From NCBI RefSeq assembly GCF_002584985.1, contig NZ_NUPZ01000032.1, positions 1 to 63,784 on the forward strand: 63,784 bases of DNA, written 5' to 3'. Shown in pieces: positions 50,881-59,087 of this stretch. Each line of letters starts with the position of its first letter. Position 1 is the stretch's first letter. The notes under the pieces are model-generated. The model did no database searches. It saw only the letters and a program-made list of their open reading frames with translations, and was not told where the DNA came from. Position numbers and translations under genes: made by a program. This stretch comes from Bacillus sp. AFS029637. Lineage in GTDB: Bacteria; Bacillota; Bacilli; Bacillales; Bacillaceae_G.

Positions 50881-50944
50881 TTACAAAAATGTAAGGTAGT
50901 TGTAAGGCAAATCGATAGTTGCATAGTAGTGTTTTGGATAAACT
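50881..50944 (+). promoter_or_regulatory. Bce-type composite promoter, copy 3
   Basis: TTACA-AAAA-TGTAA (50881-50894), TGTAAG at +20 (50901-50906), ATCGATAGTTGCA at +30 (50911-50923) and the weaker hexamer TAAACT at +58 (50939-50944). Spacing is identical to the copy at 42947. It reads toward the gene at 51026. Confidence 0.7.
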
Positions 50945-51025
50945 ATGGGTGTAAGGTAAAAGGCAAGCATATTTTAGGTAAATGAAGTTTTAGGCACTCT
51001 ATATGTGAAGAAGGAGTAGGAGGGC

Positions 51026-51358
51026 ATGGAGAAACGTTGGACAACCTTTTCTTTTTTAGCGACTAGTAACACCGTAATGCTAGCTGGAGAAATGGATTTT
51101 TTGCACTTGTTTGATCAAGAAGAAGATCATTCTTCTCCCAAATTTACAATGAAATGGCGTAAATGGAGCGAAAGTTGTAGATTGGAAGAAGAGGCCCCTA
51201 ACGAAGAGCAAAGAATTATTTTAACAAATCCTATTAAAGCGTGGGTTGTTCAACGTCGCAAGTGTAACGTCAAAAATCACTTCAAGAAAACTGAGCCGAG
51301 ACAATTAGTTATCGCTCCGGCCCATTCTACTTCTGAATCACGCGAAAGTAACATGTAA
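51026..51358 (+). CDS. hypothetical protein behind a Bce-type promoter
   Basis: A 110-residue soluble protein, no signal peptide or membrane helix; a short hydrophobic start (FSFLATSNTVMLAG), a Trp/Glu-rich middle (MKWRKWSESCRLEEEAPNEEQ) and a basic C-terminal third. Two cysteines. AAGGAGTAGGAGGGC is a strong ribosome-binding site. Monocistronic with its own terminator. I recognise no family. Its promoter shares architecture with that of the Bce-type transporter at 43 kb, so a role in antimicrobial-peptide response is inferred from regulation only. Confidence 0.7.
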   Translation: MEKRWTTFSFLATSNTVMLAGEMDFLHLFDQEEDHSSPKFTMKWRKWSESCRLEEEAPNEEQRIILTNPIKAWVVQRRKCNVKNHFKKTEPRQLVIAPAHSTSESRESNM

Positions 51359-51381
51359 ATATTGAGACACACACCCGAAAA

Positions 51382-51417
51382 AACATCGTATAGATTACGA
51401 TGTTTTTTCTTTTTTTA
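51382..51417 (+). terminator. intrinsic terminator
   Basis: AACATCGTA pairs with TACGATGTT around TAGAT, followed by TTTTCTTTTTT. Confidence 0.88.
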
Positions 51418-51534
51418 CAATGAAATCTTTAAATGAACTATATTTCATCTGCATCTTATATTTATATCTCTTGTTTATTCTAGTGATACATCCGATGTGA
51501 AGTGATGTAAAACGTATAAGAGGAGAAGGATAAA

Positions 51535-51939
51535 ATGAAAAAGAAACTATTACCAATCTGTGCAATGGCACTTTTAACAGTAGGATATTCATCAGTAGCA
51601 AGCGCAGATACTGGCACAGTAACAAAGGAAGAAGCGACGCAACTGCAGCAAGATAAAGCTAAAAAAGAAGCCGCGATTAAGGAACAGCAAAAAAATGATG
51701 TAGCGAAAAAGCAAGCCGCCCAAGTACAAGAAAAAAGTGATATGGCAAAAAAAGAAGAAGCGATAAAAGCCGAACAAAAAAATGCTACCGCTAAAAAAGA
51801 AGTAGCAAAGCCAGTTGTACAAGGTGAAAAATTACCAAACACAGCATCAAATAATGTCGCAATGATGGGTTTAAGTGGCTCTCTTATAGCGATAGGTACA
51901 TTATTTGGTTGGAATCGTCGTAATAAAGTTAAGGCGTAA
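51535..51939 (+). CDS. basI: BasI-like LPXTG-type wall-anchored protein
   Basis: A 134-residue surface protein. Signal peptide about 1-24 (cleavage after ASA), a lysine/glutamine-rich helical region with repeated KKEAAIK-like segments (about 30-95), the sorting motif LPNTA (100-104), a hydrophobic helix and a basic tail (NRRNKVKA). LPNTA is the motif processed by B. anthracis sortase C, whose substrate BasI is encoded next to it, exactly as here. GAGGAGAAGG precedes the ATG. Confidence 0.87.
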   Translation: MKKKLLPICAMALLTVGYSSVASADTGTVTKEEATQLQQDKAKKEAAIKEQQKNDVAKKQAAQVQEKSDMAKKEEAIKAEQKNATAKKEVAKPVVQGEKLPNTASNNVAMMGLSGSLIAIGTLFGWNRRNKVKA

Positions 51940-51982
51940 TTAAAATATTGTCCTATAAAGAATGGGATAATTTCATATATTA

Positions 51983-52011
51983 AAAATGGTAGGTTATTCC
52001 TACCATTTTTT
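51983..52011 (+). terminator. hairpin between basI and srtC
   Basis: AAATGGTAGG-TTAT-TCCTACCATTT followed by TTT. As an intrinsic terminator inside the pair it would make substrate mRNA more abundant than sortase mRNA. Confidence 0.8.
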
Positions 52012-52028
52012 GCATGGAGGGATGAAAC

Positions 52029-52649
52029 ATGAAGTTACGCAATTATATCGGTATCATATTGATGGCTATAGGGCTATTCATGGGATCGTATTACACTTTG
52101 GAATGGTATAGAGGAAAAAGCTCTGCTCAACAATTAACGACAGAAGAAATAAAGAACCTTGAAAATATACAACATAATCAACTTTCTCATGAAGCGCCTG
52201 TAACTTCCCAAGTGCCTTCTTCTCAAACAGAACATAAAGAAGGAGAAAAGGTAGCGATGTTAAATATACCGAAAATAAAGAAGAGGTTTTCTATATATTG
52301 GGAAGCGAATGATGTGACTTTGAAAAAAGGAGTTGGTATGTTCGTTAGTGATTTAACGACAACGCCATCTGGAGGAGGACATACTGTACTTAGTGGGCAT
52401 CGAGATACTGTATTTACAGATTTAGGAGAGTTAAAAGAAAAGGATACCCTTATGTTAGAGTATGATAATAAAAATTACACATATGAAATTCAGAAAATAT
52501 GGATTACCCGTGCGGATGATCGTACTGTTATTATAAAAAAAGAAGAACCAATATTAACACTGACAACTTGCTATCCATTTGATTATATAGGTGATGCACC
52601 AGATAGATATATTATCGAGGCGAAGCTAACTGCTAGTTATTCAAAATAA
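52029..52649 (+). CDS. srtC: class D sortase (sortase C)
   Basis: A 206-residue membrane-anchored transpeptidase. N-terminal signal-anchor about 5-22, a polar linker, then the sortase domain (about 73-200) with H124 (LSGHRDT), C181 (TLTTCYPF) and R193 (PDRYII). In B. anthracis this enzyme cuts LPNTA between T and A and links the protein to the wall in the forespore or predivisional cell. TGGAGGGATG precedes the ATG. Confidence 0.92.
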   Translation: MKLRNYIGIILMAIGLFMGSYYTLEWYRGKSSAQQLTTEEIKNLENIQHNQLSHEAPVTSQVPSSQTEHKEGEKVAMLNIPKIKKRFSIYWEANDVTLKKGVGMFVSDLTTTPSGGGHTVLSGHRDTVFTDLGELKEKDTLMLEYDNKNYTYEIQKIWITRADDRTVIIKKEEPILTLTTCYPFDYIGDAPDRYIIEAKLTASYSK

Positions 52650-52721
52650 AATTGTAGTTTCTGAAAGCGGGAGGGGGTAAAGAATACAGGGGATGGTGTG
52701 TTATTTTACTTCTATTTACCG

Positions 52722-52757
52722 AAAAAGGCGTAGACAATATGATCTACGCTTTTTTTG
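52722..52757 (+). terminator. terminator of basI-srtC
   Basis: GCGTAGA pairs with TCTACGC, extended by AAAAG/CTTTT, followed by T7. Confidence 0.88.
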
Positions 52758-52845
52758 TTTATTTTTATATTATCTTTATCTAATCTTTATTTTTAAAGGG
52801 TATAATTTAGTTAGAAAATGAGGTTGTGTAAGGAGTCGATAAACC

Positions 52846-52926
52846 GTGCATAGCAAGTGGCTAAGTATAATGGTATTTATTTTCTTTTGCGCATTTATTG
52901 TATTTTTAATTGATATTACGATATGA
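52846..52926 (+). CDS. possible 26-residue membrane peptide
   Basis: A GTG start with AAGGAG 10 bp upstream opens a 26-codon frame whose product is almost entirely one hydrophobic helix (SIMVFIFFCAFIVFLIDITI). TATAAT lies at 52801-52806 and a terminator follows the stop. Too short to be sure; small single-pass peptides like this are common but unannotated. Confidence 0.4.
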   Translation: MHSKWLSIMVFIFFCAFIVFLIDITI

Positions 52927-52956
52927 AAGAAGAGCGCTAATTAAGCGCTCTTCTTT
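52927..52956. terminator. bidirectional terminator
   Basis: AAAGAAGAGCGCT pairs with AGCGCTCTTCTTT between the 26-residue peptide frame and thiT. Confidence 0.85.
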
Positions 52957-53600
52957 GATGTATTCATTTGAGAAGCACCGATGCTTTTGAATAAGCGTGG
53001 TGAAGTTCTAAATAAAAGGAGTAGTAATACTGTACATAAAGCGAAAGAACCAATCATTGTACTACCGTTTACAATTAATGAATATAGCACAGCAGATTGA
53101 CCTTTTGGTGCATATTGTCCCCAGAAAATAATACCGGCGATAAAGTGACAGAAGTAGCGAGCGAAACTACCGACAAATGTGGCAAGAATAATGTAAACAA
53201 GTGCGTTCTTTTTTTTGTTTTGTTTTGATGCGGGTTTATCTTTACGGCTACCCAAACTGGATTGGTCTTCGTTAGATACTGCAAGTGCTTTTTGAATTGG
53301 ACGATAGAATAAACCAGCAAATCCGATAAAAGCAAAGGCAATGAAGTATTCAATGAATGCTTGAATAGGTGTTAAAATGTAAGCATCACCTACAACAATT
53401 TGTAATAGTCCCCAAATTAAGCCTCCTAAGAAAGCCATTTTGAAGCCCCAGCGGTATGCGATAATAAAAATAGGAATCATTGCAAATGAAATGGAACCAC
53501 CTGTTGGAAGTTTAAGTGATAGTGGTAAAATGTCGATAATCATGGCGAAGGCTGCAAGAATAGCAGATTCGATCATCGCTTGTAAATTGGTGTTACGCAT
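52941..53600 (-). CDS. thiT: thiamine transporter ThiT (YuaJ family)
   Basis: A 219-residue membrane protein with about six helices, the thiamine-specific uptake component (YuaJ/ThiT; an S-component of ECF transporters). The N-terminal segment IDILPLSLKLPTGGSISFAMIPIFIIAYRWG and LVGD-like VVGDAYILTPIQA are conserved. An insertion rich in Ser/Lys (VSNEDQSSLGSRKDKPASKQNKKK) breaks the middle loop. AGGGGGAGA precedes the ATG at 53600. It sits under a TPP riboswitch, which settles the substrate. Confidence 0.93.
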   Translation of the reverse strand: MRNTNLQAMIESAILAAFAMIIDILPLSLKLPTGGSISFAMIPIFIIAYRWGFKMAFLGGLIWGLLQIVVGDAYILTPIQAFIEYFIAFAFIGFAGLFYRPIQKALAVSNEDQSSLGSRKDKPASKQNKKKNALVYIILATFVGSFARYFCHFIAGIIFWGQYAPKGQSAVLYSLIVNGSTMIGSFALCTVLLLLLFRTSPRLFKSIGASQMNTSKKSA

Positions 53601-53702
53601 GTTGTCTCCCCCTAAATCCAAGTTATACAAAAAAGAATAGATATCATAGGAGGATACGAAATACGTAAATAAAAAAGAGGTATGTATTTCGGACGTTTGC
53701 AC

Positions 53703-53780
53703 AATCCCTGCGTTAGCATTAACTAACAGGTTCGAAGGGTCGGAACGAAGTGTTCCCTCTCAGCGGCATGGCTCCCCCTG
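53703..53780 (-). promoter_or_regulatory. TPP riboswitch (THI element)
   Basis: On the minus strand the conserved TPP aptamer is clear: GGGGGAGCC, then GCTGAGAGGG, ACCCTTCGAACCTGTTAG, TTAATGCTAACGCAGGGA. It lies about 100 bp upstream of thiT. Binding of thiamine pyrophosphate should switch off expression; CGAAATAC/GTATTTCG downstream could form part of the expression platform. Confidence 0.95.
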
Positions 53781-53931
53781 TAATAACGAGATTCTTTATT
53801 TGCTATTGTTTATTGTAAGCGAAATGGATGAGAATGGCAAATGAATCTAGTATGACAATTATTGAAATATAATTGTATTGAAATGTTAATAAATATGAAG
53901 CAAAAAGGTATAGTCCAAATGAAATAGAGTA

Positions 53932-53960
53932 TGCTATAATTTTCTTGAAAATAATTATCA
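53932..53960 (+). promoter_or_regulatory. feo promoter with Fur box
   Basis: An extended -10, TGCTATAAT (53932-53940), is followed by TGAAAAT-A-ATTATCA (53946-53960), matching the 7-1-7 Fur box TGATAAT-N-ATTATCA at 14 of 15 positions. Fur with iron would cover the transcript start. Confidence 0.82.
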
Positions 53961-53982
53961 TTCTCTTCTGAGGGGGAAGGTT

Positions 53983-54210
53983 ATGAGTTTAGTAGATATT
54001 AAGATTGGTGAGAAAGTGTTAGTAAAAAGTATTCAGTCGTTAGATCAGTTATTAAAAAGAAGACTGGCTGCTTTTGGTCTTTCTGAAGGAAGCGAGCTTC
54101 GTATAAAGCAGAAAGCGATGTTTAAAGGTCCTTGTACATTGGAGTGTCGTGGGCAGTTAATTAGTATTCGTCATTGTGACGCGAAAATGATAAAGGTGGA
54201 ATTAGCGTGA
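53983..54210 (+). CDS. feoA: ferrous iron transport protein A
   Basis: A 75-residue SH3-like FeoA protein that assists FeoB ([28 protein letters not shown] is the family core). AGGGGGAAGG precedes the ATG. Its stop overlaps the GTG start of feoB. Expression should be Fur-controlled and rise under iron limitation. Confidence 0.93.
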   Translation: MSLVDIKIGEKVLVKSIQSLDQLLKRRLAAFGLSEGSELRIKQKAMFKGPCTLECRGQLISIRHCDAKMIKVELA

Positions 54211-56195
54211 ATAAGGTAGCTTTGCTAGGGAATCCGAATACAGGGAAAACATCATTATTTAATGCGCTTACTGGTTCTTATGAGTATGTAGGAAATTGGA
54301 GCGGTGTAACAGTAGAAAAAAAGGTTGGTAAATTAAAAGATAAGCAAGGAACATTAATTGATTTACCAGGCGTCTATGATTTAAATCCAGTTTCACGTGA
54401 TGAAGGTGTCGTTACGAATTTTCTACTAACAGACGAATTTCATCATATGTTAAATATTGTGGATTCTTCGCAATTTGAGCGAAATATGCATTTAACGTTG
54501 CAATTACTTGAGTTTGGTAAGCCGGTTTCAATTGGTTTAAATATGGTTGATGTGGCGAAGCAAAGAGGAATTGTTATTGATGTAAAACGATTATCAGAAA
54601 TATTAGGTGTAACAGTCGTTCCTGTCATCGCAAGAACCGGAAAAGGCTGTGAAGAATTACTTACGACTCTTAAAGAGAATGGCAAAAAAGAGAAAGAACC
54701 ATTCATTATTTCATATGGTGTACAAATGGATGAAGGAATTGGAGAAGTAATTGCTCTTTTAGAGACAGCGAATTATGAGCATCCGAGATGGTTAGCCCTT
54801 CAATTTCTAAGCAATAACGAAGTAGTAGAAAAAGAAATGAAAGCACTACCAATTTATAAGGAACTTGTAGCCGTTCGATCTCGCTTAGAAGGAAAACTTG
54901 ATTGTACGTTGGAGGAGCACATTTACAAAACTCGTGAAGCGTATATTGAAAAGTTAAAAACAAATGTTATGAAGCATGAGAAAGAAGGGAAAATTCCTTT
55001 TTCGGAAAAAATCGATAAGTTAATTACACATAAAATTTTAGGACTTCCAATCTTTTTAGCAGTTATGTTTTTTATTTTTCAGGTTACGTTTACGTGGATT
55101 GGGACACCGTTATCTGATATGTTAGATGGCTTTTTTGGTGGGCAGCTTACGGATTGGGTAACGGCTGGACTTACAAGTGTTGGTGCCTCTGATTTTATTC
55201 AAGCACTCGTTACAGAAGGTATTATCGCCGGCGTTGGTGCTGTGTTAGTATTCGTGCCACAAATCTTTGCACTATTCTTTTTCATTTCATTATTAGAAGA
55301 CTCAGGATATATGGCGCGAATTGCAGTTGTTATGGATAGAATTATGGAGTTCTTTGGCTTAAACGGTAAAGCTTTTATTCCGATGATTATCGGTTTTGGA
55401 TGTAACGTTCCAGGTATTATGGCGGCAAGAACAATTGAACAGGAGAAAGAGCGTTTACTTACAATTTTAGTAACACCATTTATGTCTTGTTCAGCACGTT
55501 TACCTGTATATGCATTATTTGCAGGAGTATTCTTCCCTAATAGTCAGGCGACTGTTGTATTTTCTTTATATGTTGCAGGGATTGTTCTGGCATTACTCGT
55601 TACAAAAATTATGTCTCTTACGATTTTGAAAGCGGAAAAATCTATTTTCGTAATTGAATTACCTCCTTACCGTGTGCCGCAAGCGAAAACGTTATGGCTG
55701 AGCACATGGGAGAAAGGGAAAGGATTTGTTCGTAAAGCTGGTACATTCATTTTCGGTGGTTCTGTTGTCATTTGGTTATTAAACTATGCAGGTCCATCAG
55801 GATTTGGTGTTGATATGGGCGACAGTTATTTAGCGATGATTGGTGGATTTATCGCACCATTATTTGCACCGCTCGGCTTTGGAACGTGGCAAGCTGGGGC
55901 ATCCCTTTTAACAGGATTTTTAGCGAAAGAAGTTGTCGTTTCAACAATGGCGATTATTTATGCGGTGAAAGAAGATGTGCTAGGAAATGTAATGGGGGCA
56001 CATTATACGGCATTATCAGCGTACGCATTTATGTTCTTTGTTTTATTATATGTTCCATGCTTAGCGACAGTAGCTGTTATTAAACGTGAAACGGGATCAG
56101 CGAAATGGACGATTTTCTCTGTCGTTTATCCATTAGTTGTTGCTTATGTATTAACGCTCATTATATACCAAGTTGGATCCTTACTCGGATTCTAG
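54207..56195 (+). CDS. feoB: ferrous iron transport GTPase FeoB
   Basis: A 662-residue iron(II) permease. The N-terminal G domain has GNPNTGKTS (8-16), DLPGVYDL and NMVD; then a helical regulatory domain and the membrane core with two Gate motifs, including [16 protein letters not shown] and [20 protein letters not shown] start with AAAGGTGGA upstream. The length is on the short side of the family but all parts are present. Confidence 0.96.
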   Translation: MNKVALLGNPNTGKTSLFNALTGSYEYVGNWSGVTVEKKVGKLKDKQGTLIDLPGVYDLNPVSRDEGVVTNFLLTDEFHHMLNIVDSSQFERNMHLTLQLLEFGKPVSIGLNMVDVAKQRGIVIDVKRLSEILGVTVVPVIARTGKGCEELLTTLKENGKKEKEPFIISYGVQMDEGIGEVIALLETANYEHPRWLALQFLSNNEVVEKEMKALPIYKELVAVRSRLEGKLDCTLEEHIYKTREAYIEKLKTNVMKHEKEGKIPFSEKIDKLITHKILGLPIFLAVMFFIFQVTFTWIGTPLSDMLDGFFGGQLTDWVTAGLTSVGASDFIQALVTEGIIAGVGAVLVFVPQIFALFFFISLLEDSGYMARIAVVMDRIMEFFGLNGKAFIPMIIGFGCNVPGIMAARTIEQEKERLLTILVTPFMSCSARLPVYALFAGVFFPNSQATVVFSLYVAGIVLALLVTKIMSLTILKAEKSIFVIELPPYRVPQAKTLWLSTWEKGKGFVRKAGTFIFGGSVVIWLLNYAGPSGFGVDMGDSYLAMIGGFIAPLFAPLGFGTWQAGASLLTGFLAKEVVVSTMAIIYAVKEDVLGNVMGAHYTALSAYAFMFFVLLYVPCLATVAVIKRETGSAKWTIFSVVYPLVVAYVLTLIIYQVGSLLGF

Positions 56196-56214
56196 AAGGA
56201 GATGTATTAAGGTG

Positions 56215-56379
56215 ATGGTCAATATTATAATTGGAGCTATCATTTTTGGTTATGCAGCATATACGCTAGTGAATTTTGTAAAGAGAAGTAAAAAAGGAAA
56301 ATGCGCAGCATGTTCTTTAAATAAGTCATGTCAGTCACAAACGTGTAGTCCGGATATGGAGCAAATTGCTCACAAATAG
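56215..56379 (+). CDS. FeoB-associated Cys-rich membrane protein
   Basis: A 54-residue peptide: one membrane helix (NIIIGAIIFGYAAYTLVNFV, about 3-22), then KRSKKGKCAACSLNKSCQSQTC with four cysteines, the signature of the FeoB-associated family that takes the place of FeoC in Firmicutes. The ATG at 56215 gives the usual N-terminus; a GTG immediately before is also in frame. Located 20 bp after feoB. Confidence 0.85.
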   Translation: MVNIIIGAIIFGYAAYTLVNFVKRSKKGKCAACSLNKSCQSQTCSPDMEQIAHK

Positions 56380-56412
56380 AAAAGAGCTTTGCGATTTCGC
56401 AAAGCTTTTTTT
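56380..56412. terminator. bidirectional terminator after the feo operon
   Basis: AAAGCTTTGCGA-type stem (GCTTTGCGA against TCGCAAAGC) with flanking A and T runs, between the convergent feo and lipoprotein genes. Confidence 0.85.
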
Positions 56413-56415
56413 CTA

Positions 56416-56994
56416 TTATTTTTTAATTTTTACAAGTTGAGAAGCTTCTACTCCGTTGTAACCAGGGAATTCTTTACTTGGGTCTTTATCGAATTTTAAT
56501 ACACCTACAGATTTTTCATCACCTTTTACATTGCTGTAAGTTGCGTCATCAACAATTGCGTACATATCTGTATATGCGCGGCCACTTCCGATAATTGTGT
56601 TGCCTTCATATTTTAATTTCGCACCATCAAGTGTAGTATTTTCAACTTTCTCTTTTGCAAATAATACACCTTGTTCTGTCGTTACAGCGGGTAATTTATC
56701 AAGTGGTTTCGTGTTGTCATTTTCATCCACTTTGCTAAGTAACTCTTTTTTTACGAGTTCTTCACCAGTTTTTTTATCCATTACAAGAACTTTTTTACCA
56801 TCTAATGTTGTCATTTTCATTTTATAGAAGTCTTTTTCTTTCACTTCTTTTTTGTTTTTATCTGTAATTTGCTGAACCTGCTCTTCTGATCCGTACAGTA
56901 CAAAGCCGTTCGCTTTATCTCCTAATAAAGAACAACCTGATAATGCTCCAAGTGAAATTGCTGCCGCTAATCCGATACCTACTAATTTTTTCAT
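56416..56994 (-). CDS. secreted lipoprotein, unknown function
   Basis: A 192-residue lipoprotein. The signal peptide ends in the lipobox ALSGC (C21), so the mature protein is anchored to the outer face of the membrane. The rest is soluble, rich in Lys/Asp, with KMTTLDGKKVLVMDKKTGEELVKKELL. AAAAGGAGAAA precedes the ATG at 56994; the longer frame has no such signal. I recognise no family. A Bce-type composite promoter lies about 90 bp upstream, which suggests it belongs to a cell-wall-antibiotic response. Confidence 0.85.
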   Translation of the reverse strand: MKKLVGIGLAAAISLGALSGCSLLGDKANGFVLYGSEEQVQQITDKNKKEVKEKDFYKMKMTTLDGKKVLVMDKKTGEELVKKELLSKVDENDNTKPLDKLPAVTTEQGVLFAKEKVENTTLDGAKLKYEGNTIIGSGRAYTDMYAIVDDATYSNVKGDEKSVGVLKFDKDPSKEFPGYNGVEASQLVKIKK

Positions 56995-57085
56995 GATGAT
57001 TTCTCCTTTTTGTCTGTTATATAGAAAATACAATTTTTGTATTAGTACTTACATATGGAGAAGCTTGTTTGCTGCTTCTGGTATT

Positions 57086-57149
57086 AGTGTATAAGAAATA
57101 TGGAAACGTAACTATCGAGTTAGCTTACAGTAACATTACAATAATGTAA
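57086..57149 (-). promoter_or_regulatory. Bce-type composite promoter, copy 4
   Basis: On the minus strand TTACA-TTAT-TGTAA (57149-57136), TGTAAG at +20 (57129-57124), CTCGATAGTTACG at +30 (57119-57107) and TACACT at +58 (57091-57086). The spacing equals that of the three plus-strand copies. It reads toward the lipoprotein gene. Confidence 0.72.
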
Positions 57150-57397
57150 TTTAGAGAAAGTACGTGAAATAAGTTAATTCTAAGGATAAATAATGAGAAT
57201 ATATTAGGAATACAATATTATATATGGAATGTCATATTATATTAGATATATTTTGGAAATAACATGTAAGGACATCTTTGTTTTGTTATAATGAACACAT
57301 AGGCTGTAAAAATGAATATTCTTTACTGTAAAGGAAGATTTTTACGTTTTCCAAGTAGTGAATTTGAAATATGAGGTATATCATAGGAGGAATTCGG
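57150..57397 (+). promoter_or_regulatory. upstream region of the pspA operon
   Basis: Very AT-rich, without a gene. An extended -10, TGTTATAAT (57284-57292), is the best promoter sign, without a convincing -35. AGGAGG precedes the pspA start. Confidence 0.45.
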
Positions 57398-58063
57398 ATG
57401 TCTGTATTTAAACGATTACGAGATTTAACAATGTCAAATGTGTATTCATTAATTGAAAAAGCGGAAGATCCAGTTAAGATGACGGATCAATATTTACGTG
57501 ATATGCAAGCGGATGTACAAGAAGCTGAGAAAAGTGTAGCAGCTCAAATCGCACTTGAGAAGAAATTTAAATTATTATTTGAAGAGCAAGAAGCACTTGT
57601 GAAAAAACGTGAAGAACAAGCTCATATGGCTGTTCAAGCTAGTAACTTAGACCTTGCGCGCCGTGCACTAGAAGAAAAACAAAACGCAGAGCAAAAGATG
57701 AATGAGTATAAAGCAAGCTATGAGCAAAACAAAGCTGCTGCTGATAATCTTCGTGCGAAGTTAGAAGAAATGCGTAAGCAATTAACGGAGCTGAAAAATA
57801 AACGTGAAACACTTGTAGCGCGTGTAAATGCAGCGAAAGCACAAAAGAATATTAATCAGGCGATGTCTGGATTTGATTCGAATTCAGCAAAAGCTGGTTT
57901 AAGCCGTATGGAAGAGAAAGCTCTTCAATTAGAGGCTGAAGCAGAAGCAAGCGGTGAAGTTTATAAAAAAGAAAAATCATTAGATGATGAATTCGCAAGC
58001 TTAAACAAGAATTCTGCTGTTGACGATGAATTAGCTCGTATTATGAAGCAGTATGAGAAATAA
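57398..58063 (+). CDS. PspA/IM30-family phage-shock protein
   Basis: A 221-residue, almost wholly coiled-coil protein of the PspA/IM30 family (start FKRLRDLTMSNVYSLIEKAEDPVKM, then long heptad helices to about 185). Such proteins polymerise on stressed membranes. AGGAGG precedes the ATG at 57398; the frame is open from 57371 without support. It heads an operon with DUF350, DUF4178 and DUF4247 genes. Confidence 0.92.
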   Translation: MSVFKRLRDLTMSNVYSLIEKAEDPVKMTDQYLRDMQADVQEAEKSVAAQIALEKKFKLLFEEQEALVKKREEQAHMAVQASNLDLARRALEEKQNAEQKMNEYKASYEQNKAAADNLRAKLEEMRKQLTELKNKRETLVARVNAAKAQKNINQAMSGFDSNSAKAGLSRMEEKALQLEAEAEASGEVYKKEKSLDDEFASLNKNSAVDDELARIMKQYEK

Positions 58064-58142
58064 TATAGAATAGAGACAAATGAACCGACATGTCTAAATA
58101 CATTCATGTCGGTTTTCTATTACAGTTAGAGGAGGTTTTGCA

Positions 58143-58547
58143 ATGTCGTGGATGAATGTAGTAGCCATGCTTGTATGGACTGGAGCGAGTGCAGCACTTT
58201 TATTTGCAATTATGTGGGTTGATTCGATTTTTACAAAATACAATGATTTAAAAGAAATAAAAAATGGGAATACCGCTGTAGCAACTCGTTTCGTCATGAA
58301 ATTATTTGCGCAAGGTTACATTTTATCTCAATCGATTACGAAAGCAAATGACTTATGGCAGGCGCTTCTTGCTTCAGCAGTTTCTTTCGTCATTTTATTA
58401 GTAGTCGAAATGTTTATTGAATTTGTATTAAAGAAAATGGCTGGTCTTGATTTAGAAGAAGGTACGAAAGAAGGCAGTGTTGCGCATGCGATGTTAGCTG
58501 GATCCTTACATATTGTTGGGGCACTTATTTTAGGTGCTTGTTTATAA
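58143..58547 (+). CDS. DUF350 membrane protein
   Basis: A 134-residue membrane protein with four helices (about 8-28, 49-70, 75-98 and 114-134) of the DUF350/YjfL family, found with PspA-type proteins in many bacteria. GGAGG precedes the ATG, 79 bp after the PspA-family gene. Confidence 0.83.
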   Translation: MSWMNVVAMLVWTGASAALLFAIMWVDSIFTKYNDLKEIKNGNTAVATRFVMKLFAQGYILSQSITKANDLWQALLASAVSFVILLVVEMFIEFVLKKMAGLDLEEGTKEGSVAHAMLAGSLHIVGALILGACL

Positions 58548-58568
58548 AGAGAAAAGGAGGGGTAGATC

Positions 58569-59075
58569 ATGAGTTTATTTAAACGTATTAAAAATATAAT
58601 GAAAAGCCCAGAGCCGCCGAAGCCAGAAAAGAGTCTTTTAACGTTAGCTCCTGGCGATATGATTGAAGTTTCGTTAGTCATGTATGAGTTAACGGGGAAA
58701 ACGAGTATGCATTCTCGCAAGGAAATTGTTTTAACGTTGCAGGACGGGAAAGATATTCGTTATTTAAAAATTGAAGATCGTGAAAATACGTATTACAAAT
58801 TATATACGCCAATTGATGGTCGTTTAGATTCAATTGATGAAATTCCGACGACAATTGAAATGGATGATATGGAGTACCATATGGAAGAACAATATAACGG
58901 ACGTGTTGTTGTGATGGGGAAAACACCATTTTCTGCTTCAGAGGAACAGTACGTGTGGGAATTCCAATCTGATAACCGAAAATTATTACGTATTGAATGG
59001 CAAAATGGTCGCACAATGATGTATGAGGGAGAAGCAATTATTCCTGCTGATGTACAAATTATAAGAGCAACGTAA
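58569..59075 (+). CDS. DUF4178 protein
   Basis: A 168-residue soluble protein of the DUF4178 type (LAPGDMIEVSLVMYELTGKTSMHSRKEIVLTLQDG, later VWEFQSDNRKLLRIEWQ), predicted all-beta. In known operons it accompanies DUF350 and PspA. GGAGGGG precedes the ATG. Function unknown. Confidence 0.8.
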   Translation: MSLFKRIKNIMKSPEPPKPEKSLLTLAPGDMIEVSLVMYELTGKTSMHSRKEIVLTLQDGKDIRYLKIEDRENTYYKLYTPIDGRLDSIDEIPTTIEMDDMEYHMEEQYNGRVVVMGKTPFSASEEQYVWEFQSDNRKLLRIEWQNGRTMMYEGEAIIPADVQIIRAT

Positions 59076-59087
59076 GGGGGCGTAATC

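Noticed and set aside
52827-52841. TGTAAGGAGTCGATAA as a fifth Bce-type composite promoter
   Set aside because: No TTACA-N4-TGTAA block lies 20 bp upstream and the distance to TCGATA differs by 2 bp; AAGGAG is better read as a ribosome-binding site.
57245-57275. ATGTAAGG at 57264 as a Bce-type half site for pspA
   Set aside because: The required TTACA at -20 is missing and the spacing to TATAAT does not match the other copies.
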